This document shows positions 41,935 to 52,239 of a DNA stretch of 64,000 nucleotides, one piece after another. The stretch's first letter is position 1; each line of letters starts with the position of its first letter. This DNA is from Polia nebulosa (taxonomy: Eukaryota > Arthropoda > Insecta > Lepidoptera > Noctuidae), in the NCBI GenBank assembly GCA_951329385.1, contig OX589594.1, positions 30,262,901 to 30,326,900 on the forward strand, read 5' to 3'. The notes beneath the pieces were generated by a model. It saw nothing but the letters and a program-made list of their open reading frames with translations, did no database searches and was not told the origin of the DNA. A program made the position numbers and the translations under genes.

Positions 41935-42062
41935 TATGCTTTATAAAACTAAGTCGTTTTCCGCGTCTGTCTATTTCTCCTCTACGGAACCCTAAAAACG
42001 ATAAACAAGGAAGGTTTGCGTATATAATTTGCACCCGTGGGAAGCAGCGACGGGTCGCTAAT
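41935..42062 (+). repeat. Rep-B fragment
   Basis: aaactaagtcgttttccgcg, aaggtttgcgtatataattt, gcacccgtgggaagcagcg and acgggtcgcta. Confidence 0.55.
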
Positions 42063-42154
42063 CGTTGATAAACTGTCACTTTGTCTCGCCATTCATAACA
42101 AACTACCTACGTCAGCCCCCCTCTTTTATTTTTCTTTTTTAGTTACAATACTTT

Positions 42155-42250
42155 TCTTTTAGCGTTCACGCTAATGATTACTACAAAATGTATGGCAATG
42201 ACATTACCAGCGGTGAGAATTGTCAAGTGACTCACGTCCAGGTAATAAAC
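42155..42250 (+). repeat. Half copy of hairpin MITE-7
   Basis: acaaaatgtatggcaatgac and attaccagcggtgagaattg parallel one arm and part of the loop of 1695-1874. The inverted partner arm is missing. Confidence 0.55.
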
Positions 42251-42624
42251 AATAACGTGTTGAGTAAGGAAAAAACCATCATCAAAAGACCAACCAAACA
42301 CGTCAAAAACCAATCAAACAGTCACAATTCACGTCAAATGCACAAAATATTCACCGAAACTTACCAGAAACCATTCTGAATTCACGAAAACCGTCCCTAA
42401 CAGTCCAAATATAGGACAAAAGTCCATTGATCCATAAAGGCAGCGGAACAATGCTGACAAACGAACCAACAAGGCATTTTCTTCGCAAAAACGATGTCAC
42501 AGTCAAAATAGGAACGGTGAAGCAAGTTGGAAATGTCAATAGATAATGTTGGAGTGTTGTGATTCTTGTGATGAGAGATGATTGTTGCTTGTGAATTGGT
42601 TAGTTTGAATTGCAGGTAAAATGG

Positions 42625-42815
42625 TTTTTAACCCCCGAGTTGGACCGCTATGTGTGTGTGTCTGTCCGTCTGTCTTTTTGTATGTCTGTCTGTGGTACCG
42701 TATATCGATTTGAATGCGATTTTTTTTATTTGAAAGCAGGTTTTCTAGCGCTGGTTCTTAGATATGTTTTATCAAAATCGGTTGAGCCGTTTCCAGGTCA
42801 CCATCTCTTTTGTAT
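42625..42815 (+). repeat. Decayed repeat with TGTCTGTC run
   Basis: ccgctatgtgtgtgtgtctg, gtctgtctgtggtaccgtat and atcaaaatcggttgagccgt are phrases of an abundant insect retroelement 3' region. The family is not resolved here. Confidence 0.4.
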
Positions 42816-42885
42816 TTTTAAACAATCGTTTTTAATTTAATTGGTATCTTGTCTTTACTAGTATGTAATTTAAGCGAATCCTTTT

Positions 42886-43897
42886 TTGGCATAATTTTTT
42901 TTTTTTTGGCATAATATTGAACGTTTTCACATAACTGATTTTGGCATAACAATACTGTGGCATATTTTTACTTTGGCATAATGCTAAGATTAGCATAACT
43001 GTCATTTGGACTAATTTTTTTTGGCATATTGTGGAGTTGCATTAATGTTTTAAGCATAATATTGTTTTACCTATTTATCATGAGCCAAAAACATAAAAAG
43101 TCATAATTGGGTGATTGGGTGTTTGTAGCCATTAATTGTTGTGTGAATCTGAAAATAAAGAAATAAGTAATAAGTACTTATATTATTTATCATAATTTTG
43201 GAATTACTTTATTGGATTAGGTTAAGGTGCGGCGTGGCCCTTGGGCCACCGCTGAGCCGCGAACATGTTTGATTATATTGTACGAGTTATATCAACGCAA
43301 ACAGTAAAAATGAAAAACTTACCTGTTCTCGAGAAGCATTAGATTCATGGTCGTGATTTGGTATTTGTTTTGACATCAATTCGTGATTTTGCTCGTCGAT
43401 ACATTTACAATTCACGTTTCGACGTAATTCACACACCCAATAATATTTGTTATTATTCACCCGATTTTTTTCGTGTATTTAACCGTTTATTTTTTATTTT
43501 AACACTTCCTCTTGCGGTTTTGAACGTATGCACCTTATTTTCCTTTTTTTCAAATTATTGAATTCACAAGTTGTACCAGTGCCAGCACAAAGTAATTGAC
43601 TTTACTAAATAGTTTGTGATACCTACAAAAATGGAACTTAATAAAATTATTTGTCTACCGCCGCGTGAAGCGCCTACGCATTACATTGGAGCAATAATGA
43701 TTGATTATGCAATGTAGTGTCTACTACTGTTTGGAGTTATAATTAGGGTTTATTATTTTTATTCCAAAGATCTATAAGTGTTAATATCATAATGCTTTTA
43801 TAGCGTTATGATTTTATGCTTTTCACCATTATGCTTTATAAAATTATGCATCATTACTGTTATACCAACTGTATATAGGGCAATAAACTTTATGCCA
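42886..43897. mobile_element. Possible element with inverted GGCATAAT clusters
   Basis: Between 42886 and 43075, GGCATAA or its variants occur about eight times on the plus strand. Between 43795 and 43897 the complement (TTATGCT, TTATGCC) occurs about six times. The clusters face inward around roughly 720 bp of other sequence. Arrays of short inverted subterminal repeats are typical of some DNA transposons, where transposase binds. No long terminal inverted repeat or TSD was found, so this stays a hypothesis. Confidence 0.45.
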
Positions 43898-43993
43898 AAT
43901 CGTGAAAAAATCGAGTTCATCCCATTTTAAAAGCGCTTGATATTCATGAGTATATTTGTTTAATGTTAAGTACCTAAAGTTACGAAAATGCTT

Positions 43994-44226
43994 ACGTACC
44001 CGAAGGGTCCAAACGAAGCCCTATTGCTGTCACTCACGTGTCCATCTATCCGTCTGTCTGTCCGTCATCTGTCACGCAGGTTTTACAGCCAAACGGTTGG
44101 AGCTACAGTCTTCAAATTTTCACAGTATAAACATCTTGTTGACCGAAAGCCATACAAATAGTCAAATATTCATTTGGTACGGCACCCTAAATAAGCGAAG
44201 TCCGATACGCACTTGGCCGGGTTTTT
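43994..44226 (+). repeat. Rep-D copy
   Basis: cgtacccgaagggtccaaac, tgctgtcactcacgtgtcca, a gtctgtccgtc run, acagccaaacggttggagc, and the end gatacgcacttggccgggtt. Confidence 0.6.
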
Positions 44227-44268
44227 TCGAGCGTCGAACGTCGAGCGTCGGGTGTCGAGCGTCGGGGT
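44227..44268 (+). repeat. Short tandem repeat (CGAGCGTCG-like)
   Basis: Four imperfect units of tcgagcgtcg / tcgaacgtcg, directly after the Rep-D end. Confidence 0.7.
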
Positions 44269-44439
44269 CACCACTGTAATATATGCGTGTTGCGTGTAAG
44301 GTTTAGTGTACGGGATAACACAAGTGAAACGCTCGAGAGTCAGTTACCAACTGTATTCGCAGTTCTACATTGCGCTTATGCAGCTATGTGTCCCCACACA
44401 CACTATGCAAAAAATCAGTCAAACACGACACCCGTTAGG

Positions 44440-44537
44440 AAGACAGGTGGTTTGACTTTTGGACTCTGACTACCCGTAACGACTGACAAAAATTCACAAA
44501 TGACAGCCGGGGCTTTCCAAGGCACAAAGGAGACTCG
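44440..44537 (-). repeat. Rep-C fragment
   Basis: ggactctgactacccgtaac, gactgacaaaaattcac and atgacagccggggc match the middle of Rep-C. Confidence 0.45.
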
Positions 44538-44699
44538 ATATTTTATTATTTTGAATTATTATTAGGTACTTTGTTTTTTTTTTTTTAAGCACCTGCCATA
44601 ATATCTCTCCACCACCCTTGGTTGACTGGTAGAGAATGCCTAAGGTATGAAGTCCGCCTTTGCAATTTTTTTGCATGAAGTGTAAATAAATAATATTTA

Positions 44700-44880
44700 T
44701 TTATTTTCTGTCAGCGGCTCCGCTCGCGTAGAATTGGAACTTCCCCATTGCTATTCCAGACTATAATCTATCTCTTTGCCAAATTTCATCCAGATCCGTT
44801 CAGCCGTTCTGGCGTCATTGAGTGACAAACATCCATCCATCCAAACTTTAGCATTTATAATATCAGTAGGATTATTTATT
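44700..44880 (-). repeat. Rep-B-like decayed copy
   Basis: The plus strand reads gcggctccgctcgcgtagaa, ccagactataatctatctct, gttcagccgttctggcgtca and cagtaggat. The 53270-53400 copy carries the complementary order. Confidence 0.5.
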
Positions 44881-44881
44881 T

Positions 44882-45240
44882 TATTACAATTTATTACTCT
44901 CTGCACTTACAGCTTAAACCAACACGTGCAGAGAATAAACACTTGATTACACATTATTGAATTAAAAGATTAAACATTAAATTAAATTCAAACAAAATTT
45001 TTCGGCATATCAAAAAGCTGTTAGTCGACTCTTCACGTGACCAGAGGGCTGGGCTTTTCTTTGGCCAACGAATCAGCATTGCTATTCAACGTGGCAATGC
45101 TACTAGCGTTCTGGGCACTTTTTCCATTGACAGCGATGTGGATAAAGTTTTTGTATTTGTACATGTTAAGTATTGTTATTAGTTTGTTGGTATAACTTTT
45201 TAATTTATTCAAACATAACACATTAAAATTAAACAAAGCC
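44882..45240 (-). pseudogene. LINE C-terminal fragment (same family as 9290-9545)
   Basis: The minus strand encodes residues resembling IQRGNAxSxxGT in broken frames. Strings such as caacgtggcaatgctactag and cattgacagcgatgtgg parallel 9400-9480. The 3' part is AT-rich. Confidence 0.5.
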
Positions 45241-45377
45241 ACAAAATATATTAATAATTTAACGAATAATATTTATAAATTTTATAATAAGACATAATTT
45301 GAACTAATCGTTAAATAATGGACGGTCAGCTACCCACCAACAGACCTTGGCAAGCGTTGCTTCACTTGAAAATAAGC

Positions 45378-45590
45378 CCATGGTCGGCACGGTTGATGTA
45401 GTGATTGAGCGTTCGGCTGCTGCGCTGCGTGTCGTGGGTTCGATCCCCACACGGAACAAATATCTATATGGCCTACAGATAGTTGTTCCGGGTCTGGGTG
45501 TCTTGTGTATGTGAGTTTAAATGTTTGTGAACGCACCCACGATACAGGAGTCATTCCTAGAGTGGGGCAACGTTTTAAAAAAAAAATAAT
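45378..45590 (+). mobile_element. SINE-2 copy
   Basis: gcacggttgatgtagtgatt (box A region), gggttcgatccccacacgg (box B), gttccgggtctgggtgtctt, and gtggggcaacgttt ending in an A-run. The 107-codon minus-strand ORF (45330-45653) is a shadow. Confidence 0.75.
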
Positions 45591-45594
45591 TTCA

Positions 45595-46138
45595 AGTAAG
45601 CCATAAAGGAAGAAATATACTCGGTTTAGCTCGTAATACCGAGAGCAAGTCACATTTCATATAAAATAATGAACGAAAATTTTACTTCATACAACGGTGC
45701 TAAAAGGAAAGTAAAAATAAATAGCTTCTGTTTTCTTAGATATTGTAAAAGTTTTTTGCAAATACGGTTTTTGAGGCCGTAGGTGCTGCTTAGCAATTCA
45801 GTGTTAAACTTCTTACATTAAAACAACGACTTGCTTTTGAAGTCGAATGTGTTCTCTGTACAGGCTTATTTGAAAAAAAAGGAAGGAAAGTTGTGGCGTC
45901 GGCTTAGAGGAAGATGTCGGTATCGTATTTAGATTGTGTGTTTTTTTTTTTAAGAACTCATTTTTAAAGTGAAAACTTCTTTAGGCGCGTTAGTTATTTT
46001 TGAGATGGGAAAAAACAATTGAACTCGCCACCGACACCGACGCCGACACCAACAGTGAAAACTTTTTTAGGCGCGTTGAGCAGTTTTGTTCAAGTTTTCA
46101 CTTCTGTCGGCACTCCCGGAGTCCCATTCTTTTTTTTT
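45595..46138. other. AT-rich DNA without recognised gene
   Basis: It contains a short (CGACAC)-like run near 46030 and two copies of gtgaaaact...ttaggcgcgtt (45970 and 46052), a small dispersed duplication. No gene. Confidence 0.4.
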
Positions 46139-46140
46139 TG

Positions 46141-46300
46141 TTAACTTCTATAGGCTTGCGTTGGACTACATCTCACCTGATTGACGTTAGCACGCTTGTC
46201 TAAAAGTAACCTATTCACTCTTGTCTTAAAGACCCCTAGGTTGTAGCTATCAGGAAACACACACGCACAGACTCCGGCAGGGACCTCCGCTCCTTTCCTT
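46141..46300 (-). pseudogene. LINE C-terminal fragment
   Basis: The minus-strand frame includes VFPDSYNLGVFKTRVNRLLL, the motif shared with 21925-22140 and 61040-61170. 5'-truncated. Confidence 0.65.
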
Positions 46301-46629
46301 AAAGGTTTTGTGCGTGAGGGTAGAATGTCCACCGAGTACCTATAGCCCGTAGCCGTACAAGTGGTCCTGTGATGGCTTGATGAAATTAAACTATACCTAC
46401 AATGCCCACACACACTCCGCAAAATGTAACCGATAGAAAACCAACGGGCTGGCAACTTGGCATCGATGCTCCAGACTTTACTGCTTACTGTTCATGCCTG
46501 TAGGCCGTATATCTTTCTCGACTTTTTCCGTTAAATGTCTACTTCAAAACGAATTTGTCAATTGTTTTAGGCAGTTCGTTTTGAAGAGAGAGTTAGAAAA
46601 TATGGTCAAAGTAACCATAAACCTGCAGG

Positions 46630-47592
46630 AACTAAGATAAGACAAGATAAGATTATTTATTTGCTAAAAACATGGTATAAAAGATGGTAATGGTATAAAA
46701 TAGTGTGAACAAACATGTTTTGCTTACTAAATATAAGCGTGCAAATATTACATGCATAATTCAATCAATCATCATGCGATTTTATGCTCCAGGAACTCTC
46801 TAACACTATAAAAACTATTAGCAGATAGCCATTTGTATAATTTAATTTTGAACAGTCTTGTATTTAATGTTTTTAATTCATTTGGTATTCTATTGTATAC
46901 CCGGACACACATAAACATGCAGCTTTTATTATATTTCGGAAGCCTTGGGAGGACATCCAACACGAGCCTGTAGGGGTCGCGCCTGCTGCGAGAATTTACA
47001 TCGCTTGCTTTAGCAAACAATTCTCTATGCCTCCACACAAACATACAAATTTCAAAAATATGAAGGGACGGCATCGGTAACAAATCAAGTTTCTTAAACA
47101 TCGGCCTGCAAGATTCTTCGGGTGTAATGCCACATATTGCTCTAATGCATCGCTTTTGTGCGACAAATGCTCTATTTTGATCAGTGCTGTTACCCCACAT
47201 AATTAAACCGTAGCGTAGCACTGATTCAACATATGCATGATACGTTGTTATCGACGTTTTAATGTTTGTTATTTTCCTAATCTGTTTCAGTGCATATACA
47301 AACTTATTAATTCGTTTGGATACTGTATCAACATGTGCTTTCCAGTTGATGTCTTGATCCAAAGTTACGCCTAAAAATTTAGTTTGCGTTACTTCGTGAA
47401 TTCTATGTATATTCATTTTAGTATATTGTGTTTTGTATTATTTGATTTATTAAATTGTATATAAACGGACTTTTTTAGATTTATAGCTAAGTTATTTTTC
47501 TTTAACCATTCAATCAATCTTTCAATCACATTATTAATTTCAGTCTCGTGGTCATTTGTTGTATTGTTTTTTGAGGAAGATACTCGTATCAC
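46630..47592 (-). pseudogene. LINE reverse-transcriptase C-terminal third, 5'-truncated
   Basis: A 214-codon minus-strand frame (47416 to 46772) reads TKFLGVTLDQDINWKAHVD, then YALKQIRKI, ESVLRYGLIMWGN, QKRCIRAICGI and YNRIPNELK. These are the thumb and post-RT segments of Jockey/CR1-group LINEs. Upstream, 47420-47585 continues the protein in other frames (ERLIEWLKKNNLAINLKKS, and a piece of the YADD region near 47590), so there are at least two frameshifts. The truncation falls inside the catalytic YADD motif. The 3' UTR ends in ttattt and cttatcttgtcttatctta on the minus strand. It is the longest LINE remnant here and cannot be active. Confidence 0.85.
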
Positions 47593-47699
47593 CCTCCTTC
47601 AACATGGTGGTAAAAATGTAGCGTGACTGATATTGGGCTTGCAAAAACTGAAGAAGATTGTCTTGGTGCAGAAAAGTGAGAAGATTTTATCAAATAAAA

Positions 47700-48035
47700 A
47701 AAACGTTTTTACAAAAAGAAAAACAACCGACTTCCAAAAAAGCAAATACACTAAAAATTAAAAAATAACTTTAATTTCGGAAGTTGGTGTCAAATAATGA
47801 AGAAATAAAATACAAACACTGACTTCCAAAATTAAATTTATTTTTAATTTTTAGTGTATTTTCTTTTTTTTGGAAGTCGGTTGTATTTTTTGCACTTTTT
47901 AGTTGTTATACCCCAGAACCCCAATAACATGGAACGTGGCATTTAAACATACTCGTAATTGGAGAAATCGGTGGTCATACACATACATACAACATACATA
48001 CAGTCGAACATAGAACCTACTCCCTTTTCAAAGTC
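47700..48035 (-). repeat. Rep-E copy with long hairpin
   Basis: Arms built on aaaacaaccgacttccaaaa and aactttaatttcggaagttg pair with 47820-47895. The Rep-E head tactcccttttcaaagtcgg is at the right. Order and loop agree with 59675-60200. Confidence 0.6.
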
Positions 48036-48039
48036 GGTT

Positions 48040-48755
48040 CAAAAGAAAATGGAGAGATAAAAAAAGAGAAACATTTTCTTTTGAAAAACACAACGTCTGC
48101 TCTTTAAGATTTCATTAATGGTCAACAAAAGGAACCCATATTTAGCAGGAAGCTGTTACCAGGGAGCCGCTTAATATCAGCGTCGTAACTTCCACTCTCC
48201 CTTTCAGCAAAGCCCACCCCAACATTGAAAATATGTAAACCATTCTAACAAAAACTTGGTCAAATATTTTGACTGACAGCGCAAACTCAGCCTATTGTGT
48301 GACGCGAACTATGACCGAAACCAAACAATGACATCGCACATCAATCCGGTTCTAACCGGTTGGCGTGACAGCGGCCATTAATATAGTGCCGGGGATTTGC
48401 GGGGAGCGGGGAAGGAGGGAGGGGGGGACACAAACATGGCGGATTTGTTTTGGCGCGCTCCGAAATACGATTAATTGATACGGAACACGCTAACGTGGTG
48501 TTATCCCGTTTTCGATATGCGAATTTGCGAACGATTACGTAAACTGTTCGTATGATTGCTGTTTCGGGGTAATGGAGGGGTTATGGTGTCTATGAATCTG
48601 TTTAGTTTATTGTTTGGCAACATTAGAGGTCAGAACAGCCGAAGGCGGATCGAATAATACGGCAACACTGACAGTCGCTGAAATAAAAAGAAAATCACAA
48701 CTAACGGGTTTTCTAGCGTGATTTGGTGGGTTAATATTAGAAGAGGATTCAAAAA
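48040..48755. other. Single-copy DNA with a GC-rich core
   Basis: The part 48330-48480 is GC-rich (agtgccggggatttgcgggg, gaaggagggagggggggac, acatggcggatttgttttgg) and unique in the window. Candidates are a host conserved non-coding element, an unannotated 5' exon or a promoter. No ORF longer than about a dozen codons follows the ATG at 48436. Confidence 0.35.
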
Positions 48756-49247
48756 CTGGTCAAGTGCGTGTCGGGCTTCGCACATTTAGGGTTTCGTACT
48801 AAATGAGGGAATTTCCACGAAAAAATCTGATTTATCAATATATTGGTATTTGTTAGTAAAATGTACGTAATAATAAACATTATCACCAAATTTCAAGTCC
48901 ATAGGTCAATGGGAAGTTAAAAAATTCCTCGTAACAAATTTTTGTTGAAACAGCTGACTTTGGTGGTTTCTAATTCCTTTGACTTCCAATATTTTTAAAG
49001 CTACTACTCAACGAGCTCTAAACAACGATATCCCATTTGATGGGATAGGTTAAATATTTTACAATATTAAAAAAAATGACAATTTGTGTGGCTTTGGGTC
49101 AACAAGATGCATATACTGTGAAAATTTAGATACTGTAGCTCCAACCGTTTGGCTGTAAAACCTGTGTGACAGACGTACAGACTGACGGACACGTGAGTGA
49201 CAGCAATAGGGCTCTGTTCGAACCCTTCGGGTACGGAACCCTAAAAA
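48755..49247 (-). repeat. Rep-D, near-complete copy
   Basis: From actggtcaagtgcgtgtcgg to gaacccttcgggtacggaac and cctaaaa. The minus strand thus begins tttagggttccgtacccgaa and ends at the CTTGACCAGTTTTT side. It gives the full ~490-bp order of the family. The 125-codon minus ORF (49059-49436) is accidental. Confidence 0.65.
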
Positions 49248-49249
49248 TG

Positions 49250-49725
49250 AACTGAAATCAGTTAGTTCCAATTTAAAGTCACTCACAGTAAGCAGAAAAA
49301 TTAAATGATACCAGCCCTCATTGGTAAACATCTGTATAAAATAAAATACTATGCAATTACCGACATTTCTTTCTATAGCCAGTTTAATATTGTCAAAACT
49401 CTTTCCTAAACCACAGAACAGTTTTATAACTGTCAAAATAACTACATTTTAAGTAAGAACCCCTATTACCGTCACGGAACCTCACTAAAGGTGTCACATT
49501 AACGTTCAGAACATAATATGTTTGAAAGTCATTTAACAAAAAGTTGTTTCAATTCTTTTGCGTGACTTCGCTGAACGGAGTGACACCTATTGAAGAGACC
49601 GTTAAGAATTTTATAAATAAGGAAACATTCTTCAAGGTCGGCCATCTTTGTTAAAAAAGGCTTTCATTTCATTCTTTTTGCAGCGATATCGGAGAATGTT
49701 ACACGAAGTTGGTTCGTTTATGGTT
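49250..49725. other. AT-rich DNA without recognised gene
   Basis: A loose inverted pair, aggtgtcacattaacgttc / gaacggagtgacacct, is at 49490-49590. Nothing else seen. Confidence 0.4.
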
Positions 49726-49744
49726 TTTAAGGTTCCATAACCGA

Positions 49745-49876
49745 TTCAACGGAGACACCCTCATGCCCCCAGCAGCCGCCGTAGGAGATGCCCTGGGCGT
49801 CGGGAGTCGCAAGCCGATCTCCGGCCACCGTAGGCGCGGGCTTGCAGGTGGCGAGTAATGAGTAGCTCGCCGTCCG
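49745..49876 (-). mobile_element. R1-like fragment inserted in Rep-D
   Basis: GC-rich 132-bp piece (ccctgggcgtcgggagtcgc, gtaggcgcgggcttgcagg) flanked by taaccga at 49738-49744 and 49877-49883. It resembles part of the insertion at 52336-52831. Confidence 0.65.
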
Positions 49877-50052
49877 TAACCGAAAGGTCCAAACGGAGCC
49901 ATATTACTGTCACTCAAGTGTCCGTCTGACCGTCTGTCTTTCTGTCCGTCGTCTGTCACATTTGGTTCCAAAGATTTTTTTAACTTCCCATTGATCTATG
50001 AACTTGAAAAGTGATAATGTTTATTATTACGTATTTTTCACTAACAAATACC

Positions 50053-50247
50053 AATATAGAATAGAATAGAATAGAATAGAATACTCTTTATTATGTACAC
50101 CATATAAGTTACAATAAAAATATGAAGAAAACTTTACATAGGGTGACACAATGGGCGGCCTTATCGCTAAAAGCGATCTTTTGAAGACAACCTTTGGATG
50201 GATTTCAACGGAGACACCCTCACACCCCCAGCAGCCGCCGCGGATAT
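50053..50247 (-). mobile_element. LINE 3' UTR with (ATTCT)n tail inserted in Rep-D
   Basis: Begins with repeated gaatagaata on the plus strand (the element tail) and includes gacacaatgggcggccttat and ccctcacacccccagcagcc. The empty target accaatatattgataaatc is preserved in the Rep-D copy at 58318-58340. Confidence 0.7.
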
Positions 50248-50409
50248 TGATAAATCAGATTTTTTCTTTGAAATTCTCTCATTTGGTACGGAACCCTAAA
50301 TTTGCGAAGTTCGACACGCACTGGCCGGTATTTTTTATGGTCATTCAGGAAACACACCTCGTGGTTTCAGCAAATAACTTTTCGCTTATTTTGTAAAAAA
50401 TATCTAAAA

Positions 50410-50672
50410 TACTGAACTGCCTCGTTGGTTGGTTGGAAGCACGTTAAGCCCCGGTTGTCAATCGCGGATCTTTGACAGTCATTACGGGTCATCAGAAGCC
50501 CGAAAGTCTGACAACCAGCCTTATCAAGTTGTATCGTTTTACCCAGTAACGTAAGTAAAAGTATGGAGGTCAGATAGGCAGTCGCTCCATGTAAAATACT
50601 GGTTTTCAGCTGCATCCGGTTAGACTGGAAGCTGACTCCAAGATAATTGAGAAAAGGCTAGGGCAGATTGAC
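50410..50672 (+). repeat. Rep-C copy
   Basis: cacgttaagccccggttgtc, gggtcatcagaagcccgaaa, ggtcagataggcagtcgctc and gagaaaaggctagggcagat. The minus-strand ORF 50367-50615 is a shadow. Confidence 0.65.
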
Positions 50673-50674
50673 TG

Positions 50675-50762
50675 AACTTCTTCGTTGGTACGCTGGTTGT
50701 AAGTGATACTACTTAGCTTGATGTCCTGGGTTCAATGCTCGGGTCGAAAAAACCTTAATTGC
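50675..50762 (+). mobile_element. SINE-3 fragment
   Basis: cttcgttggtacgctggttg and tgtcctgggttcaatgctcg with the spacing of tRNA-like box A and box B. Related to 22565-22660. Confidence 0.45.
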
Positions 50763-50767
50763 GTTTT

Positions 50768-51240
50768 TTAAACGACTTCAAAAGGAGGAGGTTATCAATT
50801 CGGATGTTTGTACATATTCTTTTTTGTGTTCGGGCATAACTCCGTCATATATAGAATAGAATAGAAAGAATAGAAATCATTTATTCGACACAGACACAAC
50901 ACAACAGCAACAAACAAAAGGCAAAGAGAACGGATATTATTTATTTTTTTTAAAGGGTTTATTCCTAGATCCGTTCCATTTAAATTTCATATAGGTAGAT
51001 CGGATGATTTCAGAGACAGACAACGGTAATCATCAAAGAATGACAGCAAATCAACTGCGATTGCTGCGATCGTATGTCTTTGTAGTGGTAACACAATTTT
51101 ATGGGGACTTCCAAAAAAAGTGCAAATTAAGATTAATTTCGGAAGTCGGTGTCAAAAAACGAAGGGACAAAACCATAAACACCTACTTTCGAAATTAAAG
51201 TTATTTTGCACTTTTTTGGAAGTCGGTTCTATTTTTTGTA
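50768..51240 (+). repeat. Rep-E copy with nested LINE tail
   Basis: aaacgacttcaaaaggagg at the left and a hairpin (51107-51145 with 51180-51235) at the right. An (ATAGA)-rich LINE tail piece, agaatagaatagaaagaa to about 50950, is inserted after ccgtcatatata. The Rep-E copy at 5380-5470 (minus) shows the uninterrupted target. Confidence 0.6.
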
Positions 51241-51344
51241 GAAAAGTTTTCATCTAGAAAATTGTTACGATCAGCCCTAGTCAAATTTTAATTCAAAGCA
51301 TTTATAACTTCATGTCACTTTTGAACTGTCAAGAAGTCGGACGA

Positions 51345-51405
51345 AGCTAATTGCACATTCCAAAGCATAGATGTCTATGGAGAAGAACTTGCAAGAAACT
51401 CCATG
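51345..51405 (-). repeat. LINE 3'-end scrap
   Basis: The plus strand reads ttgcacattccaaagcatag and tctatggagaagaacttgc. Complementary to 59505-59565 and similar to 56730-56790. Confidence 0.45.
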
Positions 51406-51409
51406 GACA

Positions 51410-52235
51410 CTCTTTTTAACCATGTTATGTGTTACAAAATTTCTGGTTACAATCATATTTCTTGTTTCCATTAGTCGGGTCCCCTATCCTTCGTTCCCTT
51501 CCTGGTTTCATAAAAAAATTACCCATTTGTAGACAGCTGAAAACTTATATCGAGAGGAAACGCAACAGTGTTTTCCTTTGATACAGGACAATGTAATACC
51601 AATATTCTTCTACTTTTGCTCTCTGTCATTTTCCGCTTACGTTCAATATATCTGTAAAAACATTACATATTTAGATAAAGGCAGTAGGTATTATAAATAT
51701 AATTTCTACATTTTAGTAAGTTATATTTTTGGAATCGCCTCCTCGAACCCTTTATTTTGATACCCCACTTAGTATAGTCTTTGTCGACTTTAATTTTTTT
51801 CTTTGTCTTGTTGTCGCCATATTGTATTTTGATTACTGTCATGTCTTTAGTAGTACTTGCAAGATTAAGACGAATCAACTGACGTAAGCATTATCAAAAT
51901 TGGCGTACGCGTTTGGTATCTATAGGGCCACAAAGGAACAAACATACATAATACATACATAGGCTGATAAAGAAACATTAACCTCCCTTGCATCGCGCAG
52001 TCGGGTAAAAAATGGCCGACCCAGTTGCAGATTCTCCCGATAAGACATTCACTAAAAAGCCGTGTCATTGAAATCCTGAAACTTGACGCCCGAAAGACAT
52101 TTTTCGGCCTGAAACCAGCTATTCAGCCGAGTGACGTTATCGGTCGTTTTGAGGTACATCTCGCGGAAATTCATGAAAAATTCACGTAAACTATATGAGT
52201 ACGTTCTTGTTATGTTTTGAACCAGATTTAAAAAT
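51410..52235. other. AT-rich DNA without recognised gene
   Basis: Short ORFs only. No repeat relationship established. Confidence 0.4.
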
Positions 52236-52239
52236 GTTT

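Larger units (their letters stand above)
49728..50330 (+). repeat. Rep-D copy with two nested retroelements
   Basis: Rep-D pieces at 49728-49744, 49877-50053 and 50247-50330 join in the family order: ggttccataaccga; cgaaaggtccaaacggagcc and gtgtccgtctgac; then gataaatcagattttttctt, tttggtacggaaccctaaa and cacgcactggccggt. Confidence 0.7.

Noticed and set aside
48436..48475. Start of a coding exon at the ATG in the GC-rich block
   Set aside because: The frame closes after about a dozen codons and no splice donor could be argued convincingly.
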